Source of the DNA: an uncultured Dysgonomonas sp.
GTDB taxonomy: Bacteria; Bacteroidota; Bacteroidia; Bacteroidales; Dysgonomonadaceae
Reading direction: 5' to 3'
Assembly: GCF_900079725.1 (NCBI RefSeq)
Contig: NZ_LT599032.1
Location: 3,778,054-3,842,053 of the forward strand
Length of the DNA: 64,000 nucleotides
The first letter of the stretch is position 1; every line of letters starts with the position of its first letter. Positions 48,474-58,307 of the stretch are shown one piece after another. The notes under the pieces are model-generated. The model made no database searches and was not told where the DNA came from. It saw nothing but the letters and a program-made list of their open reading frames with translations. A program made the translations under genes and the position numbers.

Positions 48474-49460
48474 ATGAAAAAGTATATTCTATCAATATTA
48501 ATATCTCTGGTTGTATTCTCTTGTGGAACCCGAGAGCCAGAGGGACTATCCTTGAACGGTAGTGTAGAAGGGATTTCGGAGGGAAAAGTATATTTGCAGA
48601 AGTTTGAAAATAAAATGTATCGTGTAATAGATTCTGCTGAAGTTATAAATGGACAATTCAGCTTTTCTAAAAATGTACAATTACCGGAAATATATGGATT
48701 GACATTAGATACGGCCAAAGGCTCATTACTCCTGTTCCTCGACAAAGATCCTGTGGTTGTAAAATTGGATTCATCATCCTATTATCGTAATAGTGTAGTC
48801 ACGGGTTCCGCACTTCAGGACTTGTTTGTCGCTTATAAAAAAGAGAGAGGGGTAAAGATAGATGAATTTATTAAAGCGAATCCTAAATCGCTGGTTTCAG
48901 CTTATGCTCTGTATCGGGATTTTTCGTACAGATTATCTCCTGATGAGATCAAGGCGAATATCCAGTTGCTCGATTCTTCATTGTGGAAAACTCCGTATGT
49001 GCAAGTGCTCGAAGAGCTGACGAAAACATTGGAGACAGTTTCTGTCGGAAAACAGGCTCCGGACTTTACAGCTAAAGATCCTGATGGGAATTCGGTAAAA
49101 CTATCCGATCATTTGGGAAAAGGATATCTTCTTATCGATTTTTGGGCATCTTGGTGCGGCCCTTGCCGGAGAGAAAACCCGAATATTGTAAAAGTGTATA
49201 ATGAATATAAGGGTAAAGGCTTTGATGTTTTTGCCGTTTCACTGGATAAAAGTAAAGAAGCTTGGGTAGCAGCTATAAAAAAAGATAACCTGACATGGAC
49301 ACATGTTTCAGACCTTCTGTATTGGGATAGTGAGCCCGCTAAGTTGTACGGTGTAAGGGCAATCCCATCTAATCTGCTTGTAGATAAGGATGGGGTGATA
49401 GTAGCTAAAAATATAAGAGGTGAAGAATTGGGACAGACATTAAAAGATTTACTGAATTAA
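48474..49460 (+). CDS. TlpA/ResA-like thioredoxin lipoprotein with DUF4369-type N-domain
   Basis: 328 residues from the ATG at 48474 (a TTG six bases earlier is rejected). Lipobox FSCG (Cys17). The N-terminal beta domain (about 25-105, SVEGISEGKVYLQKFE) resembles DUF4369, which often precedes thioredoxin domains in Bacteroidota. The thioredoxin domain starts near 190 (VGKQAPDFTAKDPDG) with the active site WCGPC at residues 227-231 and the cis-Pro in RAIPSN. Only Cys17, 228 and 231 are Cys, so every Cys is functional. It may reduce disulfides such as cystine or mixed disulfides in imported thiol compounds. Confidence 0.92.
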   Translation: MKKYILSILISLVVFSCGTREPEGLSLNGSVEGISEGKVYLQKFENKMYRVIDSAEVINGQFSFSKNVQLPEIYGLTLDTAKGSLLLFLDKDPVVVKLDSSSYYRNSVVTGSALQDLFVAYKKERGVKIDEFIKANPKSLVSAYALYRDFSYRLSPDEIKANIQLLDSSLWKTPYVQVLEELTKTLETVSVGKQAPDFTAKDPDGNSVKLSDHLGKGYLLIDFWASWCGPCRRENPNIVKVYNEYKGKGFDVFAVSLDKSKEAWVAAIKKDNLTWTHVSDLLYWDSEPAKLYGVRAIPSNLLVDKDGVIVAKNIRGEELGQTLKDLLN

Positions 49461-49478
49461 TCAGAATAAAGGAGTATT

Positions 49479-52022
49479 ATGAAGACCATTATAATCAGTT
49501 TTTTTTCTTTATTTTTATTTGCTGTAACAAGTGTCAAAGCTGAAAAAATCACATATTTTTTCGATCCGTCCATTCAGTTCGATAGCAAAATACCTTCTCC
49601 TGAAGAATTTCTCGGATATGAAATAGGTAGTCGTATAACAGAGCATTATAAGATAAATGCTTATTTTGAGAAACTCGCTTCTCTTTCCGACCGTGTTTCG
49701 CTGGTGGAGATAGGCCGGACACACGAAAACCGCAAATTGTATGTTTTGATTGTTTCTTCTCCTGAGAATATCCGGAATATAGACAAATACAAAGAGACGC
49801 GTCAGCAAGCCCGAAAAGGGGAGAAGCCGGATACTCCGTTAATTGTTTTTCTGGGAAGTACCGTTCATGGGAATGAGGCTTCGGGCTCGGAGGCAGCTTT
49901 GTTGTCTGCATATTATTATGTGGCTGCTCAAAACGATTTTGTAAAAGAACAGCTCGAAAATGGAATTTACTTTATTGATCCGGTGCGCAATCCTGACGGA
50001 CAGGAGCGTTTTGTATCTTGGGTAAATTCGAATACAAGTATAACCAATTATAATACATCGCAGTATGACAGGGAACATACTGAAGGATGGCCACGCGGAA
50101 GAGGGAACCACTATTGGTTCGACCTGAACCGCGACTGGGTTAATATTGTCCATCCCGAAAGCAAAGCCCGGGTTGCACATTATCAGGATTGGTTACCGCA
50201 TATACAGGCCGATCATCATGAGATGGGTACAAACAGTACATTCTTTTTCGAACCCACTGATCCGGACGGAAATGAGAGCCGCTTTGTTCCGCAGACCACT
50301 TATAAGTTGAACCGTTTATTTGCTGATTATTACTCAAAGGCTTTGGATAAAATCGGTTCGTTTTACTATACGAAAGAGTCTTACGATAATAAGAATCCAA
50401 CCTTCGGGTCTACATACCCTGATTACAACGGTGCAGTGGGCATTTTATTCGAACAAGGTTCTTCGAGAGGTATACATCAGGAATCTGAAAATGGGATCGT
50501 TACATTTGCTTTTACTGTACGCAACCAACTGGTATCGAGTATTGCTACAGTGGATGCCGCTAATGCTAACAAAAACGGCTTATTCGACTTGCAGAAAGAA
50601 TTTTTCGATGTGTCGCGTACAGGAAAAGACAGTTCCAAGTCATTTATAGTAGGAGATGCTTATGATATTTCGCGTTTGCGTAAGTTTGTTCAGTTGTTAC
50701 TTGACCATCGTATCGAAGTATATGAAAATCAGGAGGGCATAACGGTGGATAAGGTAAAATACGAAAAAGGGAAATCATACATTGTTCCACTCGGACAACC
50801 CAACAGTACGTTGGTCAATATCATATTTGACGAAACCAAAGATTATACCGATCCGTCCAAACTGGGTTATGGCGCGGGATTTTCGGTTGCTTACTCATCC
50901 GGCCTGTCGCATGCTTCCATAACAAAAGCTGTTCGCGGAGCCAGGGTTGAGAAACTGGAGAAATCTGCAAATAGATCATTCTCTACATCACAGTATGCCT
51001 ATATAGTAGATTACAGGGATTCGCATAGTCAGCATCTGCTTTTCCAATTATTAGCAAAAAACATTCTCGTAAAGACATCATTCAGTCCTTTTTCCGTACA
51101 AACTGAGAATGGAACTAAAGACTTCTCCTATGGAAGCCTGCTTATTCCTGTCAGCAACCAGACTATAAGCCCGGATGAATTATATGCCACATTACAGAAA
51201 TTGGCGGTTGCTTCAGACGTGGAAATAATACCCGTCTCTACCGGCTATAGTGTAAAAGGAGTGGATCTGGGCAGTAGTGCTTTCCGCACAGTGGAACAAC
51301 CGAAGGTACTGGTTATCACCGGAGGCAATATATCTTCTACCGAAGCCGGAGAAGTATGGCATCTCTTCGACCAGAAACTGAATTATCAGTTAACCCGTGC
51401 TGATTACAACGTATTTCCCAGAATTCCATTGAACAGCTTTAACCGGATTGTATTGGCAGGTGGCGATTATTCATTTCTCGGGAAACAGGGAATTCAGGAT
51501 TTGCAAAACTGGGTGCGCAACGGAGGAACATTGATTACAATCAACTCTGCTTCGAGATGGGCGGTAAATAATGGAATAAGTGCAGCACAATTACAGAAAT
51601 TGAAGACCGATTCTCTCCAGCAAAAACAATCAGAACAACAATTTCCACAGGAGAGAGACAGAATTCCGACATCGGTATTCGAAACAAAGATAAATCTGAA
51701 GCATCCTTTAGCGTTTGGGTTAACGAATGAGTCTTTACCTGTTACCCGCGAGAGTAGCCTCTTTCTGGCTCCGTCGAAGAATCCGTCGGCTACGGTATCA
51801 GCCTATTCAGATAATCCGTTACTGAATGGATATATCTCCGCTTCACAGTTAAGCAATCTGAAAGGATCGGCTTCGATAATAGCGGAAAGACAAGGCTCCG
51901 GAAATATTGTATTATTCGCTGAAGACCCGCTTTTCAGAGGTATTTGGGATGCCACTACCCGTACTTTTGTTAACGCTGTTGTTTTCGGGAATAATATAAA
52001 CGCATACAATAGCTTCAGATAA
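49479..52022 (+). CDS. M14-family zinc carboxypeptidase, secreted, sulfur-poor
   Basis: 847 residues, signal peptide to VKAE. Zinc and catalytic residues of M14: His130 and Glu133 in VHGNEASG, Arg in NRDW (217-219), a His of HHEMG (around 246-247) and Glu325 in GILFEQGSS. The catalytic domain occupies about 40-370; the C-terminal 450 residues have unknown fold and include a glutamine-amidotransferase-like segment (VLVITGGNISSTEAGEVWHL, VLAGGDYSFLGKQGIQDL). Only 2 Met and no Cys in 847 residues. It removes C-terminal residues from peptides; with the neighbouring amidohydrolase it could liberate amino acids for the adjacent symporter. Confidence 0.88.
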   Translation: MKTIIISFFSLFLFAVTSVKAEKITYFFDPSIQFDSKIPSPEEFLGYEIGSRITEHYKINAYFEKLASLSDRVSLVEIGRTHENRKLYVLIVSSPENIRNIDKYKETRQQARKGEKPDTPLIVFLGSTVHGNEASGSEAALLSAYYYVAAQNDFVKEQLENGIYFIDPVRNPDGQERFVSWVNSNTSITNYNTSQYDREHTEGWPRGRGNHYWFDLNRDWVNIVHPESKARVAHYQDWLPHIQADHHEMGTNSTFFFEPTDPDGNESRFVPQTTYKLNRLFADYYSKALDKIGSFYYTKESYDNKNPTFGSTYPDYNGAVGILFEQGSSRGIHQESENGIVTFAFTVRNQLVSSIATVDAANANKNGLFDLQKEFFDVSRTGKDSSKSFIVGDAYDISRLRKFVQLLLDHRIEVYENQEGITVDKVKYEKGKSYIVPLGQPNSTLVNIIFDETKDYTDPSKLGYGAGFSVAYSSGLSHASITKAVRGARVEKLEKSANRSFSTSQYAYIVDYRDSHSQHLLFQLLAKNILVKTSFSPFSVQTENGTKDFSYGSLLIPVSNQTISPDELYATLQKLAVASDVEIIPVSTGYSVKGVDLGSSAFRTVEQPKVLVITGGNISSTEAGEVWHLFDQKLNYQLTRADYNVFPRIPLNSFNRIVLAGGDYSFLGKQGIQDLQNWVRNGGTLITINSASRWAVNNGISAAQLQKLKTDSLQQKQSEQQFPQERDRIPTSVFETKINLKHPLAFGLTNESLPVTRESSLFLAPSKNPSATVSAYSDNPLLNGYISASQLSNLKGSASIIAERQGSGNIVLFAEDPLFRGIWDATTRTFVNAVVFGNNINAYNSFR

Positions 52023-52063
52023 AACAGATCAGACCTATATTGATATAAAACGAAAGAAATAAA

Positions 52064-53521
52064 ATGAAAAAAGTATTGTTGGTAATCGCTCTGACAACAT
52101 TAGCTGTCACTGTATCTGCACAGAAAAATAAAAAGAATATCCCATTAAACAATGTGTCCATCAACTATCTGGACAAGTCTTTCTCTGTATATGATAAATT
52201 ACAGAAAACGATATGGCGTAATCCTGAACTGGGTTTTCTCGAAACGGAGAGTTCTGCTTTGCTCCAAAACCATCTCAAAGAAAATGAATTTACAGTTGAG
52301 GCGGGAGTTGCGGGCATGCCTACCGCATTTGTCGCCACTTACGGATCAGGGCATCCTGTGATAGCTGTACTGGCCGAATTCGATGCTTTGCCCGGTTTAT
52401 CGCAGGATACAGTCCCCTATCGTAAACCTTTGGTTGAAGGAGGGAGCGGCCACGGTTGCGGTCACAATACATTTGGAGTAGGAGCAGTGGCAGGGGCTGT
52501 CGCTATAAAACAATGGCTCGATACGGAAAAACACACAGGTACAATCAAAGTATTCGGTACACCTGCTGAAGAAGGAGGAGGCGGTAAAGTTTATATGGTA
52601 CGGGACGGGCTATTTAATGACGTAGATGTCGTCCTTGACTGGCATCCTTCTACCGGGAATGGTGTTACAACCGATACAGGAACAGCCATAGAAATGATAG
52701 ACTACAGCTTCTTTGGAGTGGCGGCCCATGCCGCGGCAAGTCCTGATAAGGGCCGGTCTGCCTTAGACGGCGTAGAAGCACTCAATTATATGGTCAATCT
52801 TTTGCGCGAACATGTACCGATGTCGTCCCGTATACATTACGTTATAGCCGATGGGGGTGAAGCGCCGAATGTAGTGCCCGATTATGCAAGGGTTTCCTAT
52901 TACATACGGAGTCCGAAAAGGGAGATTCTCAAAGACCTTGTGGAATGGATAGGGCAGGCAGCCGAAGGTGCAGCCTTAGGGACACAGACAAAAGTTAAGT
53001 CTGAAATTGTATCCGGTTTTTATGAGCGTCTGAATAACCGCAAGCTGTCGGAACTGGTACAGCGTAAACTCGAAATAGTGGGTGGCGTGCATTATGACGC
53101 ACGTGAAAAGGCCTTTGCCGAGGAAATAGTAAAGGGACTGAATAAAGATATCAGCATACTGAAAGATGCCGGATCGGTGAAGCCTCTGGAAGAAGAAAAA
53201 CCTTCGCTGGGAGGTGGCTCGTCGGATGTGGGTGACGTTAGCTGGGTAGTACCTACCGTAAGTTTCAATACGGCGACCTTTGTACCGGGAAGTGCAGGGC
53301 ATAGCTGGCAAAATGTAGCGGCAGGAGGTTCTACTATAGGAACAAAATCGCTGATAAATACAGCTAAAGTATTCAGCCTTTCGGCTATAGAATTATACAC
53401 AAATCCGGGATTGGTAAAGGAGATAAAAGATGAATTCGATACCCGCAGGGGAGCTGGCTTCAAGTATGTACCACTACTTGGAGACCGGAAGCCGGCACTC
53501 GATTACAGAGTGAAGAAATAA
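52064..53521 (+). CDS. M20D amidohydrolase (AbgB/N-acyl amino-acid hydrolase type), secreted
   Basis: 485 residues, signal peptide to VSAQ. M20D features: FLETESSALLQNHL, VIAVLAEFDALPG, the metal-binding HGCGHN near 130, GTPAEEGGGGKVYM, and LDWHPSTGN, with a lid domain HAAASPDKGRSALDG. The family cleaves p-aminobenzoyl-glutamate and other N-acyl amino acids; in Bacillus related M20D enzymes deacylate N-acyl-cysteines in sulfur salvage. The signal peptide places it outside the cytoplasm. One Cys (metal site) and six Met. It lies 41 bases after the M14 gene. Confidence 0.88.
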   Translation: MKKVLLVIALTTLAVTVSAQKNKKNIPLNNVSINYLDKSFSVYDKLQKTIWRNPELGFLETESSALLQNHLKENEFTVEAGVAGMPTAFVATYGSGHPVIAVLAEFDALPGLSQDTVPYRKPLVEGGSGHGCGHNTFGVGAVAGAVAIKQWLDTEKHTGTIKVFGTPAEEGGGGKVYMVRDGLFNDVDVVLDWHPSTGNGVTTDTGTAIEMIDYSFFGVAAHAAASPDKGRSALDGVEALNYMVNLLREHVPMSSRIHYVIADGGEAPNVVPDYARVSYYIRSPKREILKDLVEWIGQAAEGAALGTQTKVKSEIVSGFYERLNNRKLSELVQRKLEIVGGVHYDAREKAFAEEIVKGLNKDISILKDAGSVKPLEEEKPSLGGGSSDVGDVSWVVPTVSFNTATFVPGSAGHSWQNVAAGGSTIGTKSLINTAKVFSLSAIELYTNPGLVKEIKDEFDTRRGAGFKYVPLLGDRKPALDYRVKK

Positions 53522-53570
53522 TTATGATCTGTAATATTTTAAAAGAATAAATTACTCAAACTGTATCTGC

Positions 53571-54752
53571 ATGAGAAAATTATTGTCAAACACCACCCTG
53601 AGACTTTTGCTGGGTGTTCTGGGGGGTGTAGTACTCGGACTCTTTGCTTCTGAATCTTTAATCGCGGTTGTATTACCAGTCAAACATATTCTTGGGCAAG
53701 TTATCTTCTTCCTTATACCTCTTATCATTTTCGGATTTATTACCCCATCTATAACTCGTCTCAAGAAGAACGCGTCGAGGTTACTCGGGAGTTCTTTGTT
53801 GCTGGCCTATGTGTCGTGTATCGGAAGTGCTTCACTGGCTGCCTTTGTGGGGTATAAGATAATTCCGCTACTCGATATAGTTCCGGTTAAAGAAGCGACA
53901 AACAGCCTTCCCGAGATGCTTTTTCGCCTGGATATACCTCCTTTGATGCCCGTATTAAGCGCTTTGGTATTTGCTTTTTTATTGGGGTTGTCTGTCATAT
54001 GGACCAAAGCTGTGAAAATAGAAGCGGCCTTATACGAATTTCAGGATCTGATCTTTGCGATGGTCAAGAAAATCCTGATTCCGATACTACCTTTCTTTAT
54101 TGCCGCTAATTTCAGTATTCTGGCATACGAAGGTGCATTGGCATCCAGACTGCCTGTATTCCTTGCTATATTGGTGATAACTGTGCTTTGTCACCTGATA
54201 TGGATAAGTTTTCTTTATATTTCTTCGGGGCTGTATGCCCGTGTAAATCCCTGGAAAGTACTCAAATATTACGGACCGGTGGCATTGACTGCATTGGGTA
54301 CACAGTCATCGGCGGCCAGTCTGGGAGTCGCCATAGAGCAAACAAAGAAATGTCCAGAGTTGAAACCGGAGATAAGAGATTTTGCCATACCACTGTTTGG
54401 TAATATCCACTTTCCGGGTTCTATACTGGATGTTGTATTCCTGTCCCTTGCTGTTTCTCAATTATTATACGGAACTATGCCGGATATAACTCAGATACTC
54501 ATTTTTATTCCGCTACTTGGCATTTTCGCGATAGCTGCTCCGGGGTTGCCCGGAGGAACACTTATCACTTCTTTAGGTCTGATACATGCAGTCTTAGGGA
54601 TAGATGATGCCGGAGCCGCTCTGATGATAACGATTTTTGCTCTTCTCGATAGTTTCGGGACTACCCATAATATAACCAGCGACGGAGCTCTTACACTTGC
54701 CTTATCAACTTACACCGATAAAAAGAATCTTAGTCCGGATTTACCGGAATAA
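53571..54752 (+). CDS. Dicarboxylate/amino-acid:cation symporter (DAACS family)
   Basis: 393 residues, largely hydrophobic. It has the eight-helix-plus-hairpins pattern of GltP/SstT-type carriers: LRLLLGVLGGVVLGLF, IFFLIPLIIFGFITPSI, the re-entrant Ser-rich segment GTQSSAASLGVAIEQ (family SSxATLP region), GSILDVVF, and TTHNITSDGALTLAL. It imports glutamate, aspartate, serine or, as TcyP of Bacillus, cystine. Given the preceding peptidase and amidohydrolase, it most likely carries the amino acid they release; cystine versus glutamate cannot be decided by eye. Separated by 49 bases from the M20D gene. Confidence 0.88.
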   Translation: MRKLLSNTTLRLLLGVLGGVVLGLFASESLIAVVLPVKHILGQVIFFLIPLIIFGFITPSITRLKKNASRLLGSSLLLAYVSCIGSASLAAFVGYKIIPLLDIVPVKEATNSLPEMLFRLDIPPLMPVLSALVFAFLLGLSVIWTKAVKIEAALYEFQDLIFAMVKKILIPILPFFIAANFSILAYEGALASRLPVFLAILVITVLCHLIWISFLYISSGLYARVNPWKVLKYYGPVALTALGTQSSAASLGVAIEQTKKCPELKPEIRDFAIPLFGNIHFPGSILDVVFLSLAVSQLLYGTMPDITQILIFIPLLGIFAIAAPGLPGGTLITSLGLIHAVLGIDDAGAALMITIFALLDSFGTTHNITSDGALTLALSTYTDKKNLSPDLPE

Positions 54753-54807
54753 GCACCTCTATATAAGAATGAGGTTATTCAAGTATTAACTAATATAAAA
54801 AGACTCT

Positions 54808-54957
54808 ATGAAAAATTTTATTACCATTAAGGCCTCCTCCATACCCGGAGGAGAACATGAGGAACAAAGAAATTTGTCCCGGTTTTATTCTCTACACATA
54901 TCATCATCCATAGATCAATGCCCAACTTCTTGTTTTCACATGCGAATGTGTTGTTAA
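54808..54957 (+). CDS. Second short leader peptide ending in two Cys codons
   Basis: 49 codons plus stop: it begins MKNFITIKASSIPGGEHEEQ and ends DQCPTSCFHMRMCC-stop, with Cys also at positions 38 and 42. The final codons are TGT TGT TAA. The 3' nucleotides CATGCGAATGT, TGTTGTTAACC recur in leader 1 (42466-42495). Within it, CTCCTCC (54834-54840) and GGAGGAG (54847-54853) form a perfect hairpin. It lies between the DAACS symporter (55 bases upstream) and susC4 (211 bases downstream), so it may be read from either transcript. Same interpretation as leader 1. Confidence 0.7.
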   Translation: MKNFITIKASSIPGGEHEEQRNLSRFYSLHISSSIDQCPTSCFHMRMCC

Positions 54958-54977
54958 CCTATATTTAACTATTCCGA

Positions 54978-54999
54978 AAATAAACCCGTCGGTTTATTT
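54978..54999 (+). terminator. Attenuator-like hairpin after leader peptide 2
   Basis: AAATAAACC (54978-54986), loop CGTC, GGTTTATTT (54991-54999): a perfect 9-bp stem whose 3' arm ends in TTT, 20 bases after the leader stop codon. Downstream of it about 170 bases of untranslated leader precede susC4. Confidence 0.5.
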
Positions 55000-55168
55000 C
55001 CCCTGATTGATATCCGCATATTCCGGGGTAGTCCGAACTGTACTATAGAGGTTCTGAACCCCTGAACTAATAAATGTGCAAGATATTATCCTTCAATTAA
55101 GCAATCTATAAACAAACACTTCTTGTAGCCTTCTATGCATGGCTATAATAGATATTCATTAAAAAATT

Positions 55169-58100
55169 ATGGCAAAAACAATTAGCTCTTTTAGCGATAA
55201 GAGAGACCGGCATCGTGTAAATAAGTATTATTACATTTTCGTATTCTTTCTATTGCTATCAGGTAGTATGATAGGGCAAACAGTAATAAAAGGTACAGTT
55301 GTAGACGAAAAAAACAGGGAGCCTCTGGTGGGAGCCTCTGTCGCATTGGTTTCTACCACACAGGGTAGTCTCACTGATATAGACGGGTCCTTTTCTCTCC
55401 CTGTTTCGGGACAACTGCCTGTTACTATCAAGGTGGCTCTTGTGGGTTTCAAATCACAGGAATTGGATGTATATGAAAATAACGGGCCGATCATTATTCC
55501 CTTAACGGAAGATTTAAATTATCTGAATGAAGTAATCGTGGTCGGATATGGTACCCAAAAGCGTAAAGAACTTACCGGGGCTATTTCTTCGGTTTCAAAA
55601 GATGCGTTATCGCAATTATCTACTTCATTCGATGGATTACTGGGGGGAGCCGTTTCCGGCTTGAATGTATCCCAAAACTCCGGTCAGCCCGGAACTACTT
55701 CCAACATTCGCATACGTGGAGGAAACTCTATAAACGGAGGGAATGAGCCTTTGTATGTGATAGACGGGGTTATAATATATAACGACAATTCGTCGGCCAA
55801 TATCGGGATAAGCCGTGCTGCCGGGGCATTGAATCCGTTAGCTGCATTGAATCCCGGTGATATTGAATCCATAGAGGTGCTGAAAGATGTGTCCGCTTCG
55901 GCCATCTATGGTTCGCGTGGAGCAAATGGTGTAATTATTATTACTACCAAGAGTGGGAAAAAAGGGAAGACGAATATTGAATATCAATATTCTATCGGCT
56001 GGCAGCAAGCCCGTAAAAAGCTCGATCTGATGAATGCGCGCGAATGGGGTGAGCTTTATCTGGAAATCGCATCTGCCGAAAATATCAGTGAAACCGGTCT
56101 TACTGCTGAAAAAGTGGCGCAATTGGGTGAAGGTACAAACTGGCAGGATGCAGCCCTGCGCACAGCGACAACCCAGAACCATCAGCTTTCGATAAGCGGC
56201 GGAGATGATAAGACGAGGTTTCTCTTATCTGGTAATTACAGCGATCAGGATGGTATCTTGCTGAACACGGGCTTTAAGCGTTATAGCGGACGGTTCAACT
56301 TTGAAAGGGATTTATTCTCTAATCTGACCGTAGGTTTGAACGTTACAGCCAGTAAAATGGATCAAAGCGGATTGAGCAGCTATAACGGACTGTATGTGAA
56401 CGGTGTTTCAAACTCGCTCGATTATGTATTGAGGATACCGCAGGTAGTTTCTATATATAATCAGGATGGAAGCTATAATTACAATAACCTTTTCGAAAAA
56501 GGGGATTTACGATTTGGCGACCGTACCGTAAATGCCATATCGGATCTGGTTAATACGACATCGCAGACAAAAAATAATACTCTCATCGGAAACTTTTTCG
56601 CTAAATATACTATCATCCCCTCGTTGGTGGCTAAGGTTAGTGCAGGAACCAATCTGAGTAATACGACCCTCAATTTTTTCGCGCCTTCCAGCGCTGCGGC
56701 AGGTTTTCTGGCTAAAGGGTATGGAAGTATCGGAAACAAGCGGTTCGATTCGTGGCAATATGAATATACGCTCAATTACACAAAGAAGCTGAATAAAGAC
56801 CATTATGTGGATATATTGGCCGGTTATACGACCCAGACCACCGATATAGAATACTCGATAGCATCGGCCAGTAATTTCGCTAACGAACAATTGTCTTACC
56901 ATAACCTGCAGGGAGGCGCCACTCTCTTGTCTCCAAGTTCGGGCGGTTCGGAATCTATCCTCAATTCGGTACTGGGAAGGGTCAACTATTCTTTCCTCGG
57001 CAGGTACAATCTTACCGGGACATTCAGGGCGGATGGTTCTTCCCGGTTTGCAAAAAATCATAAATGGGGTTATTTTCCGTCCATCGGTTTGTCATGGAAC
57101 GTTAGCGAAGAACCTTTCCTGAAAAATAATAAGGTCATCAATGATCTTAAACTGAGGGGAAGTTTCGGGGTTGTCGGCAATCAGGAGATAGGCGACTACC
57201 GATATGAAGCGACATACGCTACAAAGGTATATTCTTTCAATAACCAGCTCGTTACGGCTTACGGCAGGGCTAATGCTGAAAACCCCGACCTGAAATGGGA
57301 AGAAACATCGCAATATAATCTGGGTTTTGATCTGAATCTGCTTAACCGCAGACTAGGCATTATAGCCGATGTTTATTATAAAAAGACAAGCGACCTGCTG
57401 CTGGATGTGCCTGTGGAAATAACAACAGGATTCAGCACCATGCTTATGAATGTGGGCAATGTTACAAATAAAGGAGTGGAATTCGCATTGACAGGCAGCA
57501 TTATAGATCAGAAAGACCTGCAATGGAATCTGTCTGCCAATATTGCTAAAAATGTAAATGAAGTCACCAATATCGGTAATCTGGATTATTTCCTGTCCGG
57601 TAATACGATCATAAAGAAAGGAGAATCTTTAGGCTCTTTTTATGGTGTTGTCTTCGATGGAATAGTACAAACCGGAACAGATATTTCGAAAGTACCTGCG
57701 CCGAGCTGGAAAACGAGTGTTGAGCCCGGTGATGTAAAATATGTCGATCAAAACAACGACGGCAAAGTTACTCAGGATGAGGACAGAGTTGTCTTAGGTT
57801 CTATTCAGCCTGATTTCACTTACGGATTTTCTACCACACTGAGATATAAATCATTGAGCTTATTTGCAGCTTTTCAGGGTAGTAAAGGTAATCAGCTATA
57901 CAATCAGCTCCGGCAGGAGCTGGAATCACCATCCACCAGCTACAATGTATTAGCTACACTCCGTGACAGATGGACGCCGCAGAATCCGTCCAACACAATT
58001 GCTAAAGCATCTGTAACTTCTGCCACATGGCTCGATAGCCGCTATATCGAAGATGCCTCTTTTCTACGTCTGAAAAATATAACTCTGAGTTATGTCCTTC

Positions 58101-58273
58101 CTGTGAAAATAACAAAGGCTCCTCAGACAAAATTCAGAATTTTTGCAACGGGACAAAACTTATTGACCTTTACCAAATATAAAGGATACGACCCTGAAGT
58201 TTCCAGCGGTATAGATTCCGGAGCATACCCCACAGCGAAGACAATATCTTTTGGTGTGAATATATCTTATTAA
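55169..58273 (+). CDS. SusC/RagA transporter, sulfur-poor (peptide/sulfur locus B)
   Basis: 1034 residues. Basic N-terminus then signal (to MIGQ), sandwich domain (VIKGTVVDEKNREPLVGASV), TonB-box region NEVIVVGYGT, plug (PLYVIDGVIIYND, VLKDVSASAIYGSRGANGV) and barrel ending TISFGVNISY. Six Met and no Cys by hand count, again strongly depleted compared with the two polysaccharide SusC proteins. It is preceded by leader peptide 2. Cargo is probably a peptide or thiol conjugate, from its companions (OsmC-type protein, S9 peptidase). Confidence 0.94.
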   Translation: MAKTISSFSDKRDRHRVNKYYYIFVFFLLLSGSMIGQTVIKGTVVDEKNREPLVGASVALVSTTQGSLTDIDGSFSLPVSGQLPVTIKVALVGFKSQELDVYENNGPIIIPLTEDLNYLNEVIVVGYGTQKRKELTGAISSVSKDALSQLSTSFDGLLGGAVSGLNVSQNSGQPGTTSNIRIRGGNSINGGNEPLYVIDGVIIYNDNSSANIGISRAAGALNPLAALNPGDIESIEVLKDVSASAIYGSRGANGVIIITTKSGKKGKTNIEYQYSIGWQQARKKLDLMNAREWGELYLEIASAENISETGLTAEKVAQLGEGTNWQDAALRTATTQNHQLSISGGDDKTRFLLSGNYSDQDGILLNTGFKRYSGRFNFERDLFSNLTVGLNVTASKMDQSGLSSYNGLYVNGVSNSLDYVLRIPQVVSIYNQDGSYNYNNLFEKGDLRFGDRTVNAISDLVNTTSQTKNNTLIGNFFAKYTIIPSLVAKVSAGTNLSNTTLNFFAPSSAAAGFLAKGYGSIGNKRFDSWQYEYTLNYTKKLNKDHYVDILAGYTTQTTDIEYSIASASNFANEQLSYHNLQGGATLLSPSSGGSESILNSVLGRVNYSFLGRYNLTGTFRADGSSRFAKNHKWGYFPSIGLSWNVSEEPFLKNNKVINDLKLRGSFGVVGNQEIGDYRYEATYATKVYSFNNQLVTAYGRANAENPDLKWEETSQYNLGFDLNLLNRRLGIIADVYYKKTSDLLLDVPVEITTGFSTMLMNVGNVTNKGVEFALTGSIIDQKDLQWNLSANIAKNVNEVTNIGNLDYFLSGNTIIKKGESLGSFYGVVFDGIVQTGTDISKVPAPSWKTSVEPGDVKYVDQNNDGKVTQDEDRVVLGSIQPDFTYGFSTTLRYKSLSLFAAFQGSKGNQLYNQLRQELESPSTSYNVLATLRDRWTPQNPSNTIAKASVTSATWLDSRYIEDASFLRLKNITLSYVLPVKITKAPQTKFRIFATGQNLLTFTKYKGYDPEVSSGIDSGAYPTAKTISFGVNISY

Positions 58274-58307
58274 ACAGTTTACTATAAAATAATTAAATCA
58301 GAAAGAG

